19,272 nt of DNA from Austwickia sp040006675 (GCA_040006675.1 JBDTWM010000047.1:1-19272), one strand, 5' to 3'; counted from the first letter of the stretch, positions 1 through 8,405 are shown. Translations and numbers: made by a program. Notes: generated by a model from the letters alone, not told the origin.

Positions 1-103
1 ACGTCCAGACGACGTTAGCCGTTGAATCAGGAGACGACACCCGCGACCCAGGCCCGACCCTCGCGACGGTCGGCACCACTGATCACGAAGTGTCGCTGCC
101 GTA

Positions 104-2806
104 CTACCGCACTTCGACGACGCCGTGGGCGCCGCGCTCGGCGTCGACCATCACGTGCGACACCATGGGGTAACGCCCCGGCTCGGGGAACACGGCCTCC
201 ACGAATCCGCCCTGCGCGACCTGCAGGCCGAGCGCCTGCGCGCCCCCCGCGGAACTGCCTGCGCCGGGGTTGCCTGAGGCTCCCGGGCCCAGCGCGCTAC
301 GCCCGCGATAGAGCGTGTAGGCGCCTTCCACGTACATCGTGTCGAACTGGCCGCCGACGATGTGGAACGAGTCGGCTCGGTTGGGCCCGGCGTCCAGCAC
401 CCAGAAGCGCACCCGCTCGCCGACCTTCGCGGGCAGCGGGAAGTGGTCGTACTGGTTGGCGACCCCGTTGAAGACGACCGCGTCCGGGCGCTCGGCGGCC
501 ACCTTGTCGGCGTTCACCGGATCGCCCTGGGCGCCGAGGTAGACCTCGGACTGCACCAACACGTACGAGCGGTCCACCGCGGGCAGATCTGGCGGCTCGA
601 TGATCACCGCTCCGTGCATGCCTGCCGCGATGTGGCTGGACATCGGCATGGTGGAGCAGTGGTACATCCAGATGCCCGCCCGCCCGGCCGTGAACCGGTA
701 GACCAGCGACGCGCCCGGCGGGATCGTGCGCATCGGCACCTCCGGTGACACCTCGCCGGCGTGGAAGTCGATGCTGTGCCCCATCGAGCCCTTGTTGACC
801 AGGGTGACCTCGAAGACGTCCCCGACCCGTCCGTGCAGCGTCGGCCCGGGCACGGTGCCGTTGTACGTCCATCGGGTCTGGCGCACCCCCGGAGCGACCT
901 CGACGTCGACTTCTTCGACGGTGAACGTCACCCGATGGGTCGTCTCGGCGCTCAATGGGGGCAGCAAGGCGTCGTACGGAGTGAAGCCGCTGCTCGGCTC
1001 ACGGGCGAAGTCCAGGTCCGCGGCCGCGCCGCGATCCGTGCCAGCGGGATTGCCGGTGCTCCCCGCGCCGGGTCCGGCGGCCTCACTTGCCCCGGCGTGA
1101 CCAGCGCCGGTCGCGACAACCGTGAAGACCATACCCAACTGCCGATGTCCGACCACCGAGCACCAGCCGTCGACGTCCGCGGTGATCACGCCCGCGTCCA
1201 CGATCCCCGAGGCGCCCGGCGCCAGCCGCCCCGACGTCGCGCCCGAGGCCAGGACCAGGTCGTGCACCGTGGTGGGGTCGGTGTTGACCAGCTCGATGCG
1301 CAGGCTGTCCCCGGTCGGCACCTCGATCCGGTCCGGCACGAAGCGCATGTCGCGCGCCTCGACGCGCACGGTGGTGACGTGTCCCGTGGCCGGCGCCGCC
1401 CCCGCCGCGCCCCCGCCGGGTCCCGCAGCCGCCACACCCGTGCTCGACAGGCCGGCGGCGACGGGATCCAGGCCGACGCCGACGCTGACGGCGAGCGCCA
1501 CGACCGCCAGCCCGGCCACGGCTTGGCTGAGCGCCCGCGCCCGGATGACGGGATCGGGGTCCTCCATGGGCACCTCCTGCCCGGTGCGACGGACCCGCAG
1601 GGAGGCGCGGATGGACAGGGCGAGCAGCGGTAGGGCGCTGGCGAGCGCCACCAGCACGAGGCTGGAGACCACGACCCGGACGAGACTCGGCACGGGGGCA
1701 ACGCACACGACAAGCCCGGCGTTGACGACGGCGACCCGGGCGCCGGCCGCGGCGTCCACCTTCGCGGTCGCCGAGCGCGCGGCGTTCGGTCCGCCGCCGA
1801 GCACCATGGGGATCAGGAACGACAGCGCGCCGAGCAGCAGCTGCGCGGCGAACCCGACGGTGGCCAGGGCGGCGAGCGTGTCGTAGGCGACCTCGACGTA
1901 CGCCCACCCTTGCGGTCGGGTCGCGGCCTGCCCCAGGGTCACGATGAGCCAGGCGAGCAGCACCGGCAGCCACAGGAGGGCGGCGGCCACCGACAGCCCC
2001 GCGAAGCTGCGCGGCGGCCGTTGCCGGGCGGCGACGACCAGACCGCGGGCGATCATCGCCCAGCCCGCGAGGTAGCCCAACACCCCGGCGCCGGCCAGCG
2101 CCGGCCAGCCCACTAGCGCGCCGCCGACCGCCACGATCACCCCGGCGCACAGCAGCGGCAGCGCCCGGCGGGCATCGACCTCGGCGCGCTCGGCCATCCG
2201 GGTGCGCAGCATCGTCGGCCAGAACGTCACGAGGGTGCCGGCAGCGGTGAGCCCCACCCAGCCGAGCAGGTTGGTCAGGGAGTGCGCCACGAGGACCCGC
2301 CCGGCCCAGTCGCCGGTCGGCCCGGCCGCCAGCCAGACGCCGAAGCCGACCCCGAAGGGCAGGAACGCCGCCGACGCGACGTAATAATGTACGAGGCCCC
2401 GGAACCGGCTCGGCAGGGCACGTCGCAGGGCCTGCACCAGCACGACCGCGTGCCAGACCACCGCGAGACCCACTGCGATGGCGCCGAACAGAACGGCCCA
2501 CCAGGCGATGGCCCACCACGTCCCGGCCACGATGCCGGTCGCGACAACGGTGACGCCGATCGCCAAGGTGAGCAGCCGCAGGTCGGCGGCGCGACGAGAG
2601 GCGGGCGCCGCGCTGCGCAGCAGCGACGCGGTGAAGTGCTCGCTCCACACCATCACCGCGTGGGTGAGGGCGCCGAGGAGCAGCAGGTGCACCAGAAGCC
2701 AGCGCGACTGCGGCACGAACGGGTGCACAAGCGCCACCACAACCGCTGCGACCAGCCAGACCGCGCTGGGCAGGTCGCGCAGGGGCCACAGCCCTCGAAC
2801 GTTCAC
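104..2806 (-). CDS. nirK: Copper nitrite reductase (NirK) fused to N-terminal membrane domain and extra cupredoxin
   Basis: Predicted 900-residue membrane-anchored enzyme reducing nitrite to nitric oxide outside the cytoplasmic membrane. Residues 1 to about 450 form roughly ten to twelve hydrophobic spans with several membrane histidines (H40, H49, H57, H140, H175). Residues about 475-565 are a type 1 copper cupredoxin (H515, C549, H554, M559). After a Gly/Ala-rich linker, residues about 620-900 form the two-domain NirK core. MGHSIDFH supplies H677, catalytic-type D680 and H682; YHC supplies H716 and C717; H725 and M730 follow; SFHIVGG (H815) and VSHVM (H884) lie in the second domain. A Gly/Ser/Ala-rich insertion interrupts that domain around 838-860. 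The GTG start overlaps the upstream gene's TGA (GTGA), so translation is probably coupled. The nitrite reductase assignment rests on the ligand pattern and the neighbouring qNOR. A related multicopper oxidase is the alternative. The role of the membrane part (anchor or electron entry) is inference. Confidence 0.88.
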   Translation of the reverse strand: MNVRGLWPLRDLPSAVWLVAAVVVALVHPFVPQSRWLLVHLLLLGALTHAVMVWSEHFTASLLRSAAPASRRAADLRLLTLAIGVTVVATGIVAGTWWAIAWWAVLFGAIAVGLAVVWHAVVLVQALRRALPSRFRGLVHYYVASAAFLPFGVGFGVWLAAGPTGDWAGRVLVAHSLTNLLGWVGLTAAGTLVTFWPTMLRTRMAERAEVDARRALPLLCAGVIVAVGGALVGWPALAGAGVLGYLAGWAMIARGLVVAARQRPPRSFAGLSVAAALLWLPVLLAWLIVTLGQAATRPQGWAYVEVAYDTLAALATVGFAAQLLLGALSFLIPMVLGGGPNAARSATAKVDAAAGARVAVVNAGLVVCVAPVPSLVRVVVSSLVLVALASALPLLALSIRASLRVRRTGQEVPMEDPDPVIRARALSQAVAGLAVVALAVSVGVGLDPVAAGLSSTGVAAAGPGGGAAGAAPATGHVTTVRVEARDMRFVPDRIEVPTGDSLRIELVNTDPTTVHDLVLASGATSGRLAPGASGIVDAGVITADVDGWCSVVGHRQLGMVFTVVATGAGHAGASEAAGPGAGSTGNPAGTDRGAAADLDFAREPSSGFTPYDALLPPLSAETTHRVTFTVEEVDVEVAPGVRQTRWTYNGTVPGPTLHGRVGDVFEVTLVNKGSMGHSIDFHAGEVSPEVPMRTIPPGASLVYRFTAGRAGIWMYHCSTMPMSSHIAAGMHGAVIIEPPDLPAVDRSYVLVQSEVYLGAQGDPVNADKVAAERPDAVVFNGVANQYDHFPLPAKVGERVRFWVLDAGPNRADSFHIVGGQFDTMYVEGAYTLYRGRSALGPGASGNPGAGSSAGGAQALGLQVAQGGFVEAVFPEPGRYPMVSHVMVDAERGAHGVVEVR

Positions 2807-3927
2807 GGCGTCACCTCGCGCTCAGCCGCGGGGACCTGTCGCGGCGTGCGGGGTGGGTGGGAGCCGCCCCCGGCGACGCGCCACACTGTCAGCCCCAGGA
2901 AGAGCAGGATGGCCGTGACGTTGAGCGCCGCGCCCACCTGCCAAGGCAGACGCACCCCGAGCCCGTCGCCGACGCCGAGGCGCAGCAGCAAACCTAGGTG
3001 CAGGACGGCCGGGGGCAGCCACAGCGCCGGATGGTAGGGCAGCGGTCGGCCGATCACTGCCGGCACGATGATCGGCGCGTGCGCGAACACCATCGACATC
3101 GCGAAACCGAGGAAGACGGCGTGGATCACGGCGTCATAGGCTGCCGGGTCGTTGCCTGCCGCCGTCCCGACGGCGCCGAAGCGGACCAGCATCAGGGCTG
3201 CGACGATGAGCCAGGCGTACCCGGCGAGGATCCCGGCGGCGCTGAATCGCGGCAGGCCGCGGGTACGAATGGTGCGGCGGGCGATGTCGTGCGCCGCCAG
3301 CCAGGCGACGCACCCGAGGAGGACCAGGCCGAGAGACACCGCGCCCGCCGTCGGGGCGAGCATCGCGAGCGTGCCACAGGCGAGCATCGCGGCGGTCATG
3401 AGCAGCAGATCCCGGCGGGCGGTGCGCGGCATCGCGATCGCCGCCAGCTCCACCCGCTCGGCCGCGATCGTGAGGACCACGAAGATGATGAGCCACGTGA
3501 TGACGGACCCGGCGCCCGTCCTCGGCCACAGCACCGCCGCGCAGACCGCCGCGAGCGCGCCGACGCCTTCGGCCAGCACCACGGCGTCCGCATTGCGGCG
3601 CCACAAGGCGGCGTAGAGCAGGACGAACACCAGGGTCCCGGTGACGAGAACCGACCACGCCAGCGTGGGGGGCGCCGGGGTCACCAGCGTCAGGCCCCCG
3701 ATGCCGAGCAGCAACGGGGCGGCGTACCCCCAGGCGGCACGCAAAGCGACCGCGCGCTCCAGGGCGATGACGCACCCGAGGAAGCCCAGCACCATGACCG
3801 GGCCGTGCACGTCGGGCGCCCGCTCCCAGGTCCCCGCCGGGATGCCGGCCAGGATCAGCGCGGCGTCCAGGCCGATCAGCAGGCAGGCACCTGCCGGCAC
3901 AAGGACGAGGGAGCGGGCGCTCTTCAT
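2803..3927 (-). CDS. NnrS-like polytopic membrane protein in the nitrite/NO module
   Basis: A 374-residue, very hydrophobic protein with about 10-12 predicted membrane spans and a short polar C-terminal tail (about 352-374). Conserved-looking residues lie inside or next to spans: VHG (H41), ALERAVAL (E57, R58), AAERVEL (E157, R158), H213, HAVFLGF (H269), FAHAP (H283) and H310. Paired membrane histidines in HG..GF-type motifs recall NnrS, a heme- and copper-binding membrane protein linked to NO metabolism, but I see no full NnrS signature. The name is therefore by resemblance plus context. Its TGA overlaps the GTG of nirK by four bases and it follows qNOR after 58 bases on the same strand, so it probably belongs to the same transcript. 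A role in NO tolerance, or heme or copper delivery to NirK or qNOR, is inference. The ATG start has only a weak Shine-Dalgarno sequence. Confidence 0.6.
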   Translation of the reverse strand: MKSARSLVLVPAGACLLIGLDAALILAGIPAGTWERAPDVHGPVMVLGFLGCVIALERAVALRAAWGYAAPLLLGIGGLTLVTPAPPTLAWSVLVTGTLVFVLLYAALWRRNADAVVLAEGVGALAAVCAAVLWPRTGAGSVITWLIIFVVLTIAAERVELAAIAMPRTARRDLLLMTAAMLACGTLAMLAPTAGAVSLGLVLLGCVAWLAAHDIARRTIRTRGLPRFSAAGILAGYAWLIVAALMLVRFGAVGTAAGNDPAAYDAVIHAVFLGFAMSMVFAHAPIIVPAVIGRPLPYHPALWLPPAVLHLGLLLRLGVGDGLGVRLPWQVGAALNVTAILLFLGLTVWRVAGGGSHPPRTPRQVPAAEREVTP

Positions 3928-3936
3928 CGGTTCAGT

Positions 3937-3961
3937 TCACATCACTTCATGGGTCACATCA
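3937..3961. repeat. Short direct repeat TCACATCA x2 between qNOR and NnrS-like gene
   Basis: TCACATCA occurs at 3937-3944 and 3954-3961 (TGATGTGA read on the coding strand), a 17-base offset, inside the 58-base gap before the NnrS-like start. The spacing is near one and a half helical turns, so it could be a protein-binding direct repeat. Chance is also plausible for 8-mers. Confidence 0.25.
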
Positions 3962-3985
3962 TGGTCGCGCGAGCGGCGGTGCGGA

Positions 3986-6409
3986 TCACACGCCAGCCTT
4001 CTCGCGCTCGTCAGCGCCCGGTTCCTCCGTGGACACCGAGCCCTGCTCCAGGGTTCGACCGGTCTTCTTGATCGATTGCCCAGTCAGCAAGCCGACCATG
4101 AACACTCCGATCGCGAGCGCGCCCAGCCCGAAGATCACGTCGCCCGGCACCCGCATCCACCGGAAGAACGTGAGCAGCGGGGTGTAGAGGAAGTCGGAGC
4201 TCCGGGCGTACCACAGACCATCCGACAGCGAGGCCCACGCCTGCGCCAGCCCCATCGGCAGGAGGCTGAGCAGTGCCATCGCGAGCAGGCCGCCGTTGAG
4301 TAGCCAGAAGCCCCACTTGATCGGCGCCTCGTTCCACTCCTTTCCTGGCATGAGGGAGCGGATGCAGAACAGCATCAGGCCGATGCCGAGCATCCCGTAG
4401 ACACCGAACAGCGCGGTGTGTGCGTGCAGCGGCGTGAGGTTGAGCCCCTGGACGTAGAACAGCGAGATCGGCGGGTTGATCAGGAATCCGAAGACTCCGG
4501 CGCCCAGCATGTTCCAGAACGACACCGATATGAAGAAGTAGATCGCCCACTTGTAGCCCGCCACCCAGTGACGGACCTCCAACACGCGCAGGTGCCGGAA
4601 CGCCTCGAAGCCCATCAGCGCCAGCGGCACGACCTCCAGCGCGGAGAACGTGGCGCCAAGCGCCATGACGCCCTCCGGGGCGCCGGAGAAGTACAGGTGG
4701 TGCATCGTGCCCAGGATGCCGCCGAGCAGGAAGATCGTGGTGGCGGCCAGGGTCGCCGTGGTCGCGGTGGCCGTCCGGATCAGGCCGAGACGGCTGAACA
4801 GGAAGGCGATGACGACCGTGGCGAAGACCTCGAAGAATCCCTCCACCCACAGGTGCACGACCCACCAGCGCCAGTACTCGGCGATGGACAGGTGAGTGCC
4901 CTGGTTGGCGCCGAACGCAGCGCCGAAAAAGCCGGCGATCGCCAGGCAGCTGACGAGCAGCATCCCGATCAGCGACCGCTGGCTGCCCGACGCCAGCGGC
5001 GCATCGATGGTCGGTTCGGCGCGTCCGCCGCGGGCCCGCTTCAGCGCGGGCCACATCGCCCTCGTCATGAGGTAGAACCACAGGAGCAGGCCGATGAACA
5101 GCCCGATCTGCCAGGTGCGGGCCATATCGATGTACTCCCAGCCGGTGGTGCCGAGCCAGAACGACAGGGTCGTGCCATAGCCCAACTCGCCACGGATGCT
5201 CAGCCACTGGCCGATCAACGAACCAGCCACGACGACGATCAGCGCGCCGAAGAGCACGTTGACGCCCAGCCGCTGGAACTTCGGCTCTCTGCCGCCGACC
5301 GCGGGAGCCACGTACAGGCCGGTCGCGAGCCACGCGGTCGCGATCCAGAAGATGCCGAGCTGGGTGTGCCAGGTCCGCGCCACCGCGTACGGCAGGACCT
5401 CGTCGATCGGGATGCCGTAAAGGCCGCCGCCCTCGACGCCGTAATGCCCGACGATGATTCCCATCGTGATCTGCAGGACGAACAGCGCCCCGACGACGAA
5501 GAAGTACTTCAGGGTGGCCTTTTGCGAGGGTGTCGACTCGTAGCCCAGGAGCGGGTCCTGCTCCGGCACACGGGAGGGGTCACCGTCCTCGTCGTTCTGA
5601 GAGGTGTGGTAATAAACCATGCCCGCGATGCCGCCGAGCAGCAGGATGAAACTGATGAGACTCCACAGGACGTTGGCCGGGGTGGGCACGTTGTCGATGA
5701 GTGGCTCGTGCGGCCAGTTCTGCGTGTAGGAGATGTTCGAGTCCGGTCGGTCCGTGGAAGCCGCCCACGCGGTCCACCAGAAGAAGTCGGCCATCGTCTT
5801 GGCCGCCTGCTCGTCAGTGATGGCGCCGCGCGGGATCGCGTAGCGCTCGTTGCCGTCGCGGAAGAGATCGGCGTAGTACTGCTGGTTGGCCTTGTACGTG
5901 GCCACGCGGTCCGGGCTCAGCGTGATCGTGCCGCTGGCCGGGTCGTAGGTGTTGGTGCGAAGGGTCTCCTTGAGGCGAGCCTTGAGGGCACCTTGTTGCT
6001 CGGGGGACAGCCGATCGTAGGATGCGGCGCCGAGCTGGGTGGCCCATCCATCGAGGAGCGTCGTGGCCTCGCGGTGCAGCCAATCGGCGGTCCAGTCGGG
6101 TGCGACATAGGCGCCATGTCCCCAGACGGTCCCGATCTGCTGCCCGCCGATCGACTGCCAGATCTTCTGGCCTTCGACGATGTCGTCCTGAGTCATCACG
6201 GTCTGCCCGGAGACGGCGACCACCTGATTCGGCAAGGGAGGCTTTTCTTGGTTGATCTTCAAGCCCATCCACAGCAGCACTCCGAACGAGCCGACGACGA
6301 CCATGATGAGCGCCACCCACCACCGGCGGTCGCGCCGGAGGATCCTCGTCCTGTCGCCGGGTGGGGCGGCCGCGTGGGTGGTCGTATCCGTGGGTTGTGC
6401 GGCTCCCAT
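3986..6409 (-). CDS. norZ: Quinol-dependent nitric oxide reductase (qNOR, single-subunit NorB)
   Basis: Predicted 807-residue cytoplasmic-membrane enzyme that reduces two NO to N2O with electrons from quinol. One N-terminal span (about 30-50) is followed by an extracytoplasmic domain of about 190 residues characteristic of qNOR (IWQSIGGQQIGTVWGHGAY region). A second span precedes the 12-span heme-copper-oxidase-like core. Visible ligands are H348 (RTWHTQ, heme b), H519 with E523 (HLWVE) and H570/H571 (MHHLY) for the non-heme iron site, and H662/H664 (PLHAH) for the hemes. No NorC is needed or seen. The ATG at 6409 is preferred because AAGGGAG lies just upstream and residues resemble the family from there. 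A longer in-frame reading to 6670 would run through the divergent regulator and has no family-like sequence. It probably heads a transcript continuing into the NnrS-like gene and nirK. Symbol usage varies between norZ and norB. Confidence 0.95.
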   Translation of the reverse strand: MGAAQPTDTTTHAAAPPGDRTRILRRDRRWWVALIMVVVGSFGVLLWMGLKINQEKPPLPNQVVAVSGQTVMTQDDIVEGQKIWQSIGGQQIGTVWGHGAYVAPDWTADWLHREATTLLDGWATQLGAASYDRLSPEQQGALKARLKETLRTNTYDPASGTITLSPDRVATYKANQQYYADLFRDGNERYAIPRGAITDEQAAKTMADFFWWTAWAASTDRPDSNISYTQNWPHEPLIDNVPTPANVLWSLISFILLLGGIAGMVYYHTSQNDEDGDPSRVPEQDPLLGYESTPSQKATLKYFFVVGALFVLQITMGIIVGHYGVEGGGLYGIPIDEVLPYAVARTWHTQLGIFWIATAWLATGLYVAPAVGGREPKFQRLGVNVLFGALIVVVAGSLIGQWLSIRGELGYGTTLSFWLGTTGWEYIDMARTWQIGLFIGLLLWFYLMTRAMWPALKRARGGRAEPTIDAPLASGSQRSLIGMLLVSCLAIAGFFGAAFGANQGTHLSIAEYWRWWVVHLWVEGFFEVFATVVIAFLFSRLGLIRTATATTATLAATTIFLLGGILGTMHHLYFSGAPEGVMALGATFSALEVVPLALMGFEAFRHLRVLEVRHWVAGYKWAIYFFISVSFWNMLGAGVFGFLINPPISLFYVQGLNLTPLHAHTALFGVYGMLGIGLMLFCIRSLMPGKEWNEAPIKWGFWLLNGGLLAMALLSLLPMGLAQAWASLSDGLWYARSSDFLYTPLLTFFRWMRVPGDVIFGLGALAIGVFMVGLLTGQSIKKTGRTLEQGSVSTEEPGADEREKAGV

Positions 6410-6552
6410 GGTTTCTCCCTTGATGTCTAATTCTATGTGGCTGTGTATAAAATGCCGCATGGCCGTCGCGGACGCAAGTAGCAGGTGCTGGCTCCACGTG
6501 GCAGTTGCCGGGACGAGAGACATCCTGTCGTCTTCGAGTGCAGGATTGGGCC
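6410..6552. promoter_or_regulatory. Divergent promoter region of qNOR and regulator, with ATGCCGCAT palindrome
   Basis: This 143-base gap between divergent start codons is the most AT-rich stretch nearby. On the minus strand TAGAAT (6430-6435) is a good -10 hexamer placed about 20 bases before the qNOR ATG, leaving a short leader with the Shine-Dalgarno sequence. No standard -35 lies at 17 bases; that position instead overlaps the palindrome ATGC-C-GCAT (6452-6460), as expected of a regulated promoter. On the plus strand TATAAA (6446-6451) could serve the regulator. Operator assignment is inference. Confidence 0.45.
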
Positions 6553-7233
6553 ATGAGGCCGGACACTGGTGAGGCACGCGCGGACCGGCCCGGGTCGGCC
6601 CGCTCCGTCGGCACTCGAGCCGCCATCCTGGACTACCTCCGTAGCGCGCGCGAACCCGTCGGCGTGGCACGCATCTGCGACGCCTTCGGGCTCAATCACA
6701 CGGGCGTACGTCGCCACCTTGCCAACTTGCGCGACGCGGGTCTGGTGACGCAGCACGTCGCTGCGCCGTCCGGTCGGGGGCGACCCACTCTGGAGTTCGA
6801 GGCAACGCCCGCGGCGGACGAACCCGCGCTCGAGGACTCTCAGCGCGATCTGATCCGCCTCCTGCTGGAAATGGTGACGACAGGCGAAGATGCCCGAGTC
6901 GTGGGCCGGCGGGCCGGGGAGCGACTGGTCGCCGGGGTCGACCCAAGCCAGGCAGCGCACCCGTCGAGCCCCGGCGACGCTCTCCGGGCTGTGCAGGAGG
7001 CCGCGCGCCGGATGGGATTCGAGCCATCGCTGCAGGTCGGGTCGGACGGCGCCGAGGAGGTCTTGCTGCGACACTGCCCGTTCTCGGACGGTGCCACGCT
7101 GGCGCCCCAGGTGGTCTGCGAGCTGCACTTGGGCATGACCGAGGGAATGGCCCGCGCGATGGGCTCGGCGGCGCAACTGTCGTTCGTGTTCGCGGATCCG
7201 CACGCGGCGGGTTGCCGGCTGGTCGCTCGCTGA
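6553..7233 (+). CDS. Winged-helix regulator with SufR-type cysteine triad, divergent to qNOR
   Basis: A 226-residue predicted transcription factor. Residues about 18-85 form an ArsR/MarR-like winged helix: a recognition-helix stretch around LNHTGVRRHLANL (48-60), then a wing with SGRGRPTLEF (73-82). The C-terminal half carries HCPF (C175), VCELHLGM (C189) and GCRLVAR (C221), i.e. C-X13-C-X31-C. Cyanobacterial and mycobacterial SufR repressors ligate an Fe-S cluster with three similarly ordered cysteines, so an Fe-S or other metal site is likely here. Gene position suggests control of qNOR and the downstream nirK genes, with NO or redox as signal (inference). The ATG at 6553 is chosen because AGGA sits seven bases upstream; an in-frame TTG at 6505 is less likely. 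C42 lies in the DNA-binding domain and is probably unrelated to the cluster. Confidence 0.8.
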   Translation: MRPDTGEARADRPGSARSVGTRAAILDYLRSAREPVGVARICDAFGLNHTGVRRHLANLRDAGLVTQHVAAPSGRGRPTLEFEATPAADEPALEDSQRDLIRLLLEMVTTGEDARVVGRRAGERLVAGVDPSQAAHPSSPGDALRAVQEAARRMGFEPSLQVGSDGAEEVLLRHCPFSDGATLAPQVVCELHLGMTEGMARAMGSAAQLSFVFADPHAAGCRLVAR

Positions 7234-7256
7234 ACCGCCACACGTGCGCCTCGTTC

Positions 7257-7287
7257 CGACCCGGGGTGGACGTTTCGACCCGGGGTG
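7257..7287. repeat. Direct repeat CGACCCGGGGTG x2 in a convergent gap
   Basis: The 12-mer CGACCCGGGGTG is present at 7257-7268 and 7276-7287, in the 101-base gap between the convergent regulator and lipoprotein genes. Read on the minus strand, the sequence just beyond has GGGCTGACCC followed by TTTTT (around 7288-7302), which might work as a short, weak terminator for the lipoprotein gene. No strong hairpin is visible for the regulator. Confidence 0.4.
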
Positions 7288-7334
7288 AAAAAGGGTCAGC
7301 CCCCTCCTGCCGAGCGGTCACGGGTGCGGCCAGG

Positions 7335-8405
7335 TCAGGCACCCGCCGCCGCGGTGGACGATGCCGACGAGCTGCCCTGCGGCGCCGCGCCTGTGCATGG
7401 CCCGTTCGCGGCGTCGCGGACCGTGATGCTCGTCGCCGTGATCGCCCCGGTCGCGTCGGCGGCGCCGAACACGCTCACGCAGCGCCCGACGGTCAAGCCG
7501 GAGGCGGAGGCGCTGACGAGTTGTGTGTATGTCGTCGACGACGTCGTGTCGACCGTCTGCGGCGGCCCGGTCGTGATGGCCGGGCTCGGGGCGGGCGACG
7601 CGGGCGAGGCGGTCGACGAGCCGGACTGGACCAGACGGCTCCGTGACACGGGCGCCACCGTCAACGTCCGTCCGGACACTGTCAGCACGGTGCCGGTGAG
7701 TCCTCCTCGCCCGATGCCTCCGCCGCCCGACCCGCCGCGCGACTCATCGGTCGGCCGGGAGGTCCGCGTGCCGCCACCCCGTCCGGTTCCTTGACCGACC
7801 TGACCGCCGCCGAGCCGACTTCCCGCGAAGGGGCTCATCGACGCGGTGCAGGAGCCGTTCACCGGCTGGCTGATCTCGATCGAACCGGCGGTGACGGTCG
7901 CGGTGGACGGCGAAGCCGACGAGCCCGATCCCGACGAAGCGAAGCCCCCCGAACCCGAGCTCGTGGTGCTGATGGCGCGCACGGCCACGCACGATCCGAC
8001 AGTGACGGCCGACGACGCCGCCGCCTGGACCGCGCGGATCGTGGTGCCGCCTCCGAAGGTGACCGCTGTCTGCTGGTTGTTGGCCTGGACCTGCAGCGTC
8101 GACCCCTGTACGGCGATGATCACGCCGGTCATGCTCGGGATGCGGCCCGGGCCGCGTGGGCGCTGACCGCCCTGCCCCGATGTGGCGGCCGACGGGGCGC
8201 CGGGGCCCGTGATGTCCCCCCCGCACGCTGCCAGGAGGGGCACCACCACAAGCCCCGCGCCGAGTAGGGCGGCCAGCCTCACGCTCAGATGGCGCCTCCT
8301 CCGTGCCAGAACGCGGCGGCTCTCGTCGCCGTCGCTGCCGCTCTTGTCGCCCGCCACGCCGGACCGGACCAGGTCGCCTGGGTCGCGCGCCGCGTTGCCA
8401 GACAT
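7335..8405 (-). CDS. Secreted lipoprotein with two copies of a DUF5666-like beta domain
   Basis: A 356-residue predicted lipoprotein. An arginine-rich n-region (RRVLARRRRHLSVR, 30-43) precedes a hydrophobic stretch and lipobox LLAAC, giving lipidated C61. The mature part holds two related domains. The first (about 90-187) has TGVIIAVQGSTLQV, then VGSCVAV and NGSC. The second (about 235-337) has TGTVLTVSGRTLTV, then VGRCVSV and NGPC. Each therefore has two cysteines (C139/C186 and C309/C337), probably a disulfide. The TG-V-V-G-TL-V pattern resembles DUF5666-type small beta domains; this is by eye only. Gly/Ser-rich linkers join them (about 195-233 and the C-terminus). The ATG start is favoured by GAGGAG seven bases upstream; a longer reading to 8687 lacks protein-like sequence. 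Function unknown; it acts on the outer face of the membrane. Confidence 0.75.
   Translation of the reverse strand: MSGNAARDPGDLVRSGVAGDKSGSDGDESRRVLARRRRHLSVRLAALLGAGLVVVPLLAACGGDITGPGAPSAATSGQGGQRPRGPGRIPSMTGVIIAVQGSTLQVQANNQQTAVTFGGGTTIRAVQAAASSAVTVGSCVAVRAISTTSSGSGGFASSGSGSSASPSTATVTAGSIEISQPVNGSCTASMSPFAGSRLGGGQVGQGTGRGGGTRTSRPTDESRGGSGGGGIGRGGLTGTVLTVSGRTLTVAPVSRSRLVQSGSSTASPASPAPSPAITTGPPQTVDTTSSTTYTQLVSASASGLTVGRCVSVFGAADATGAITATSITVRDAANGPCTGAAPQGSSSASSTAAAGA

Noticed and set aside
1..103. Partial gene at the left edge
   Set aside because: The short open frame starting near 22 runs antisense into nirK and is Arg-rich; no recognisable product.
4418..6430. A 670-codon open frame on the plus strand antisense to qNOR
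   Set aside because: It mirrors a strongly supported enzyme gene; its translation is Arg/Asp/Gln-rich with no family motifs. Long antisense frames are expected at this GC content.
6410..6670. An 87-residue N-terminal extension of qNOR
   Set aside because: It crosses the divergent regulator's start and promoter, lacks family resemblance, and a good ribosome site precedes the ATG at 6409.
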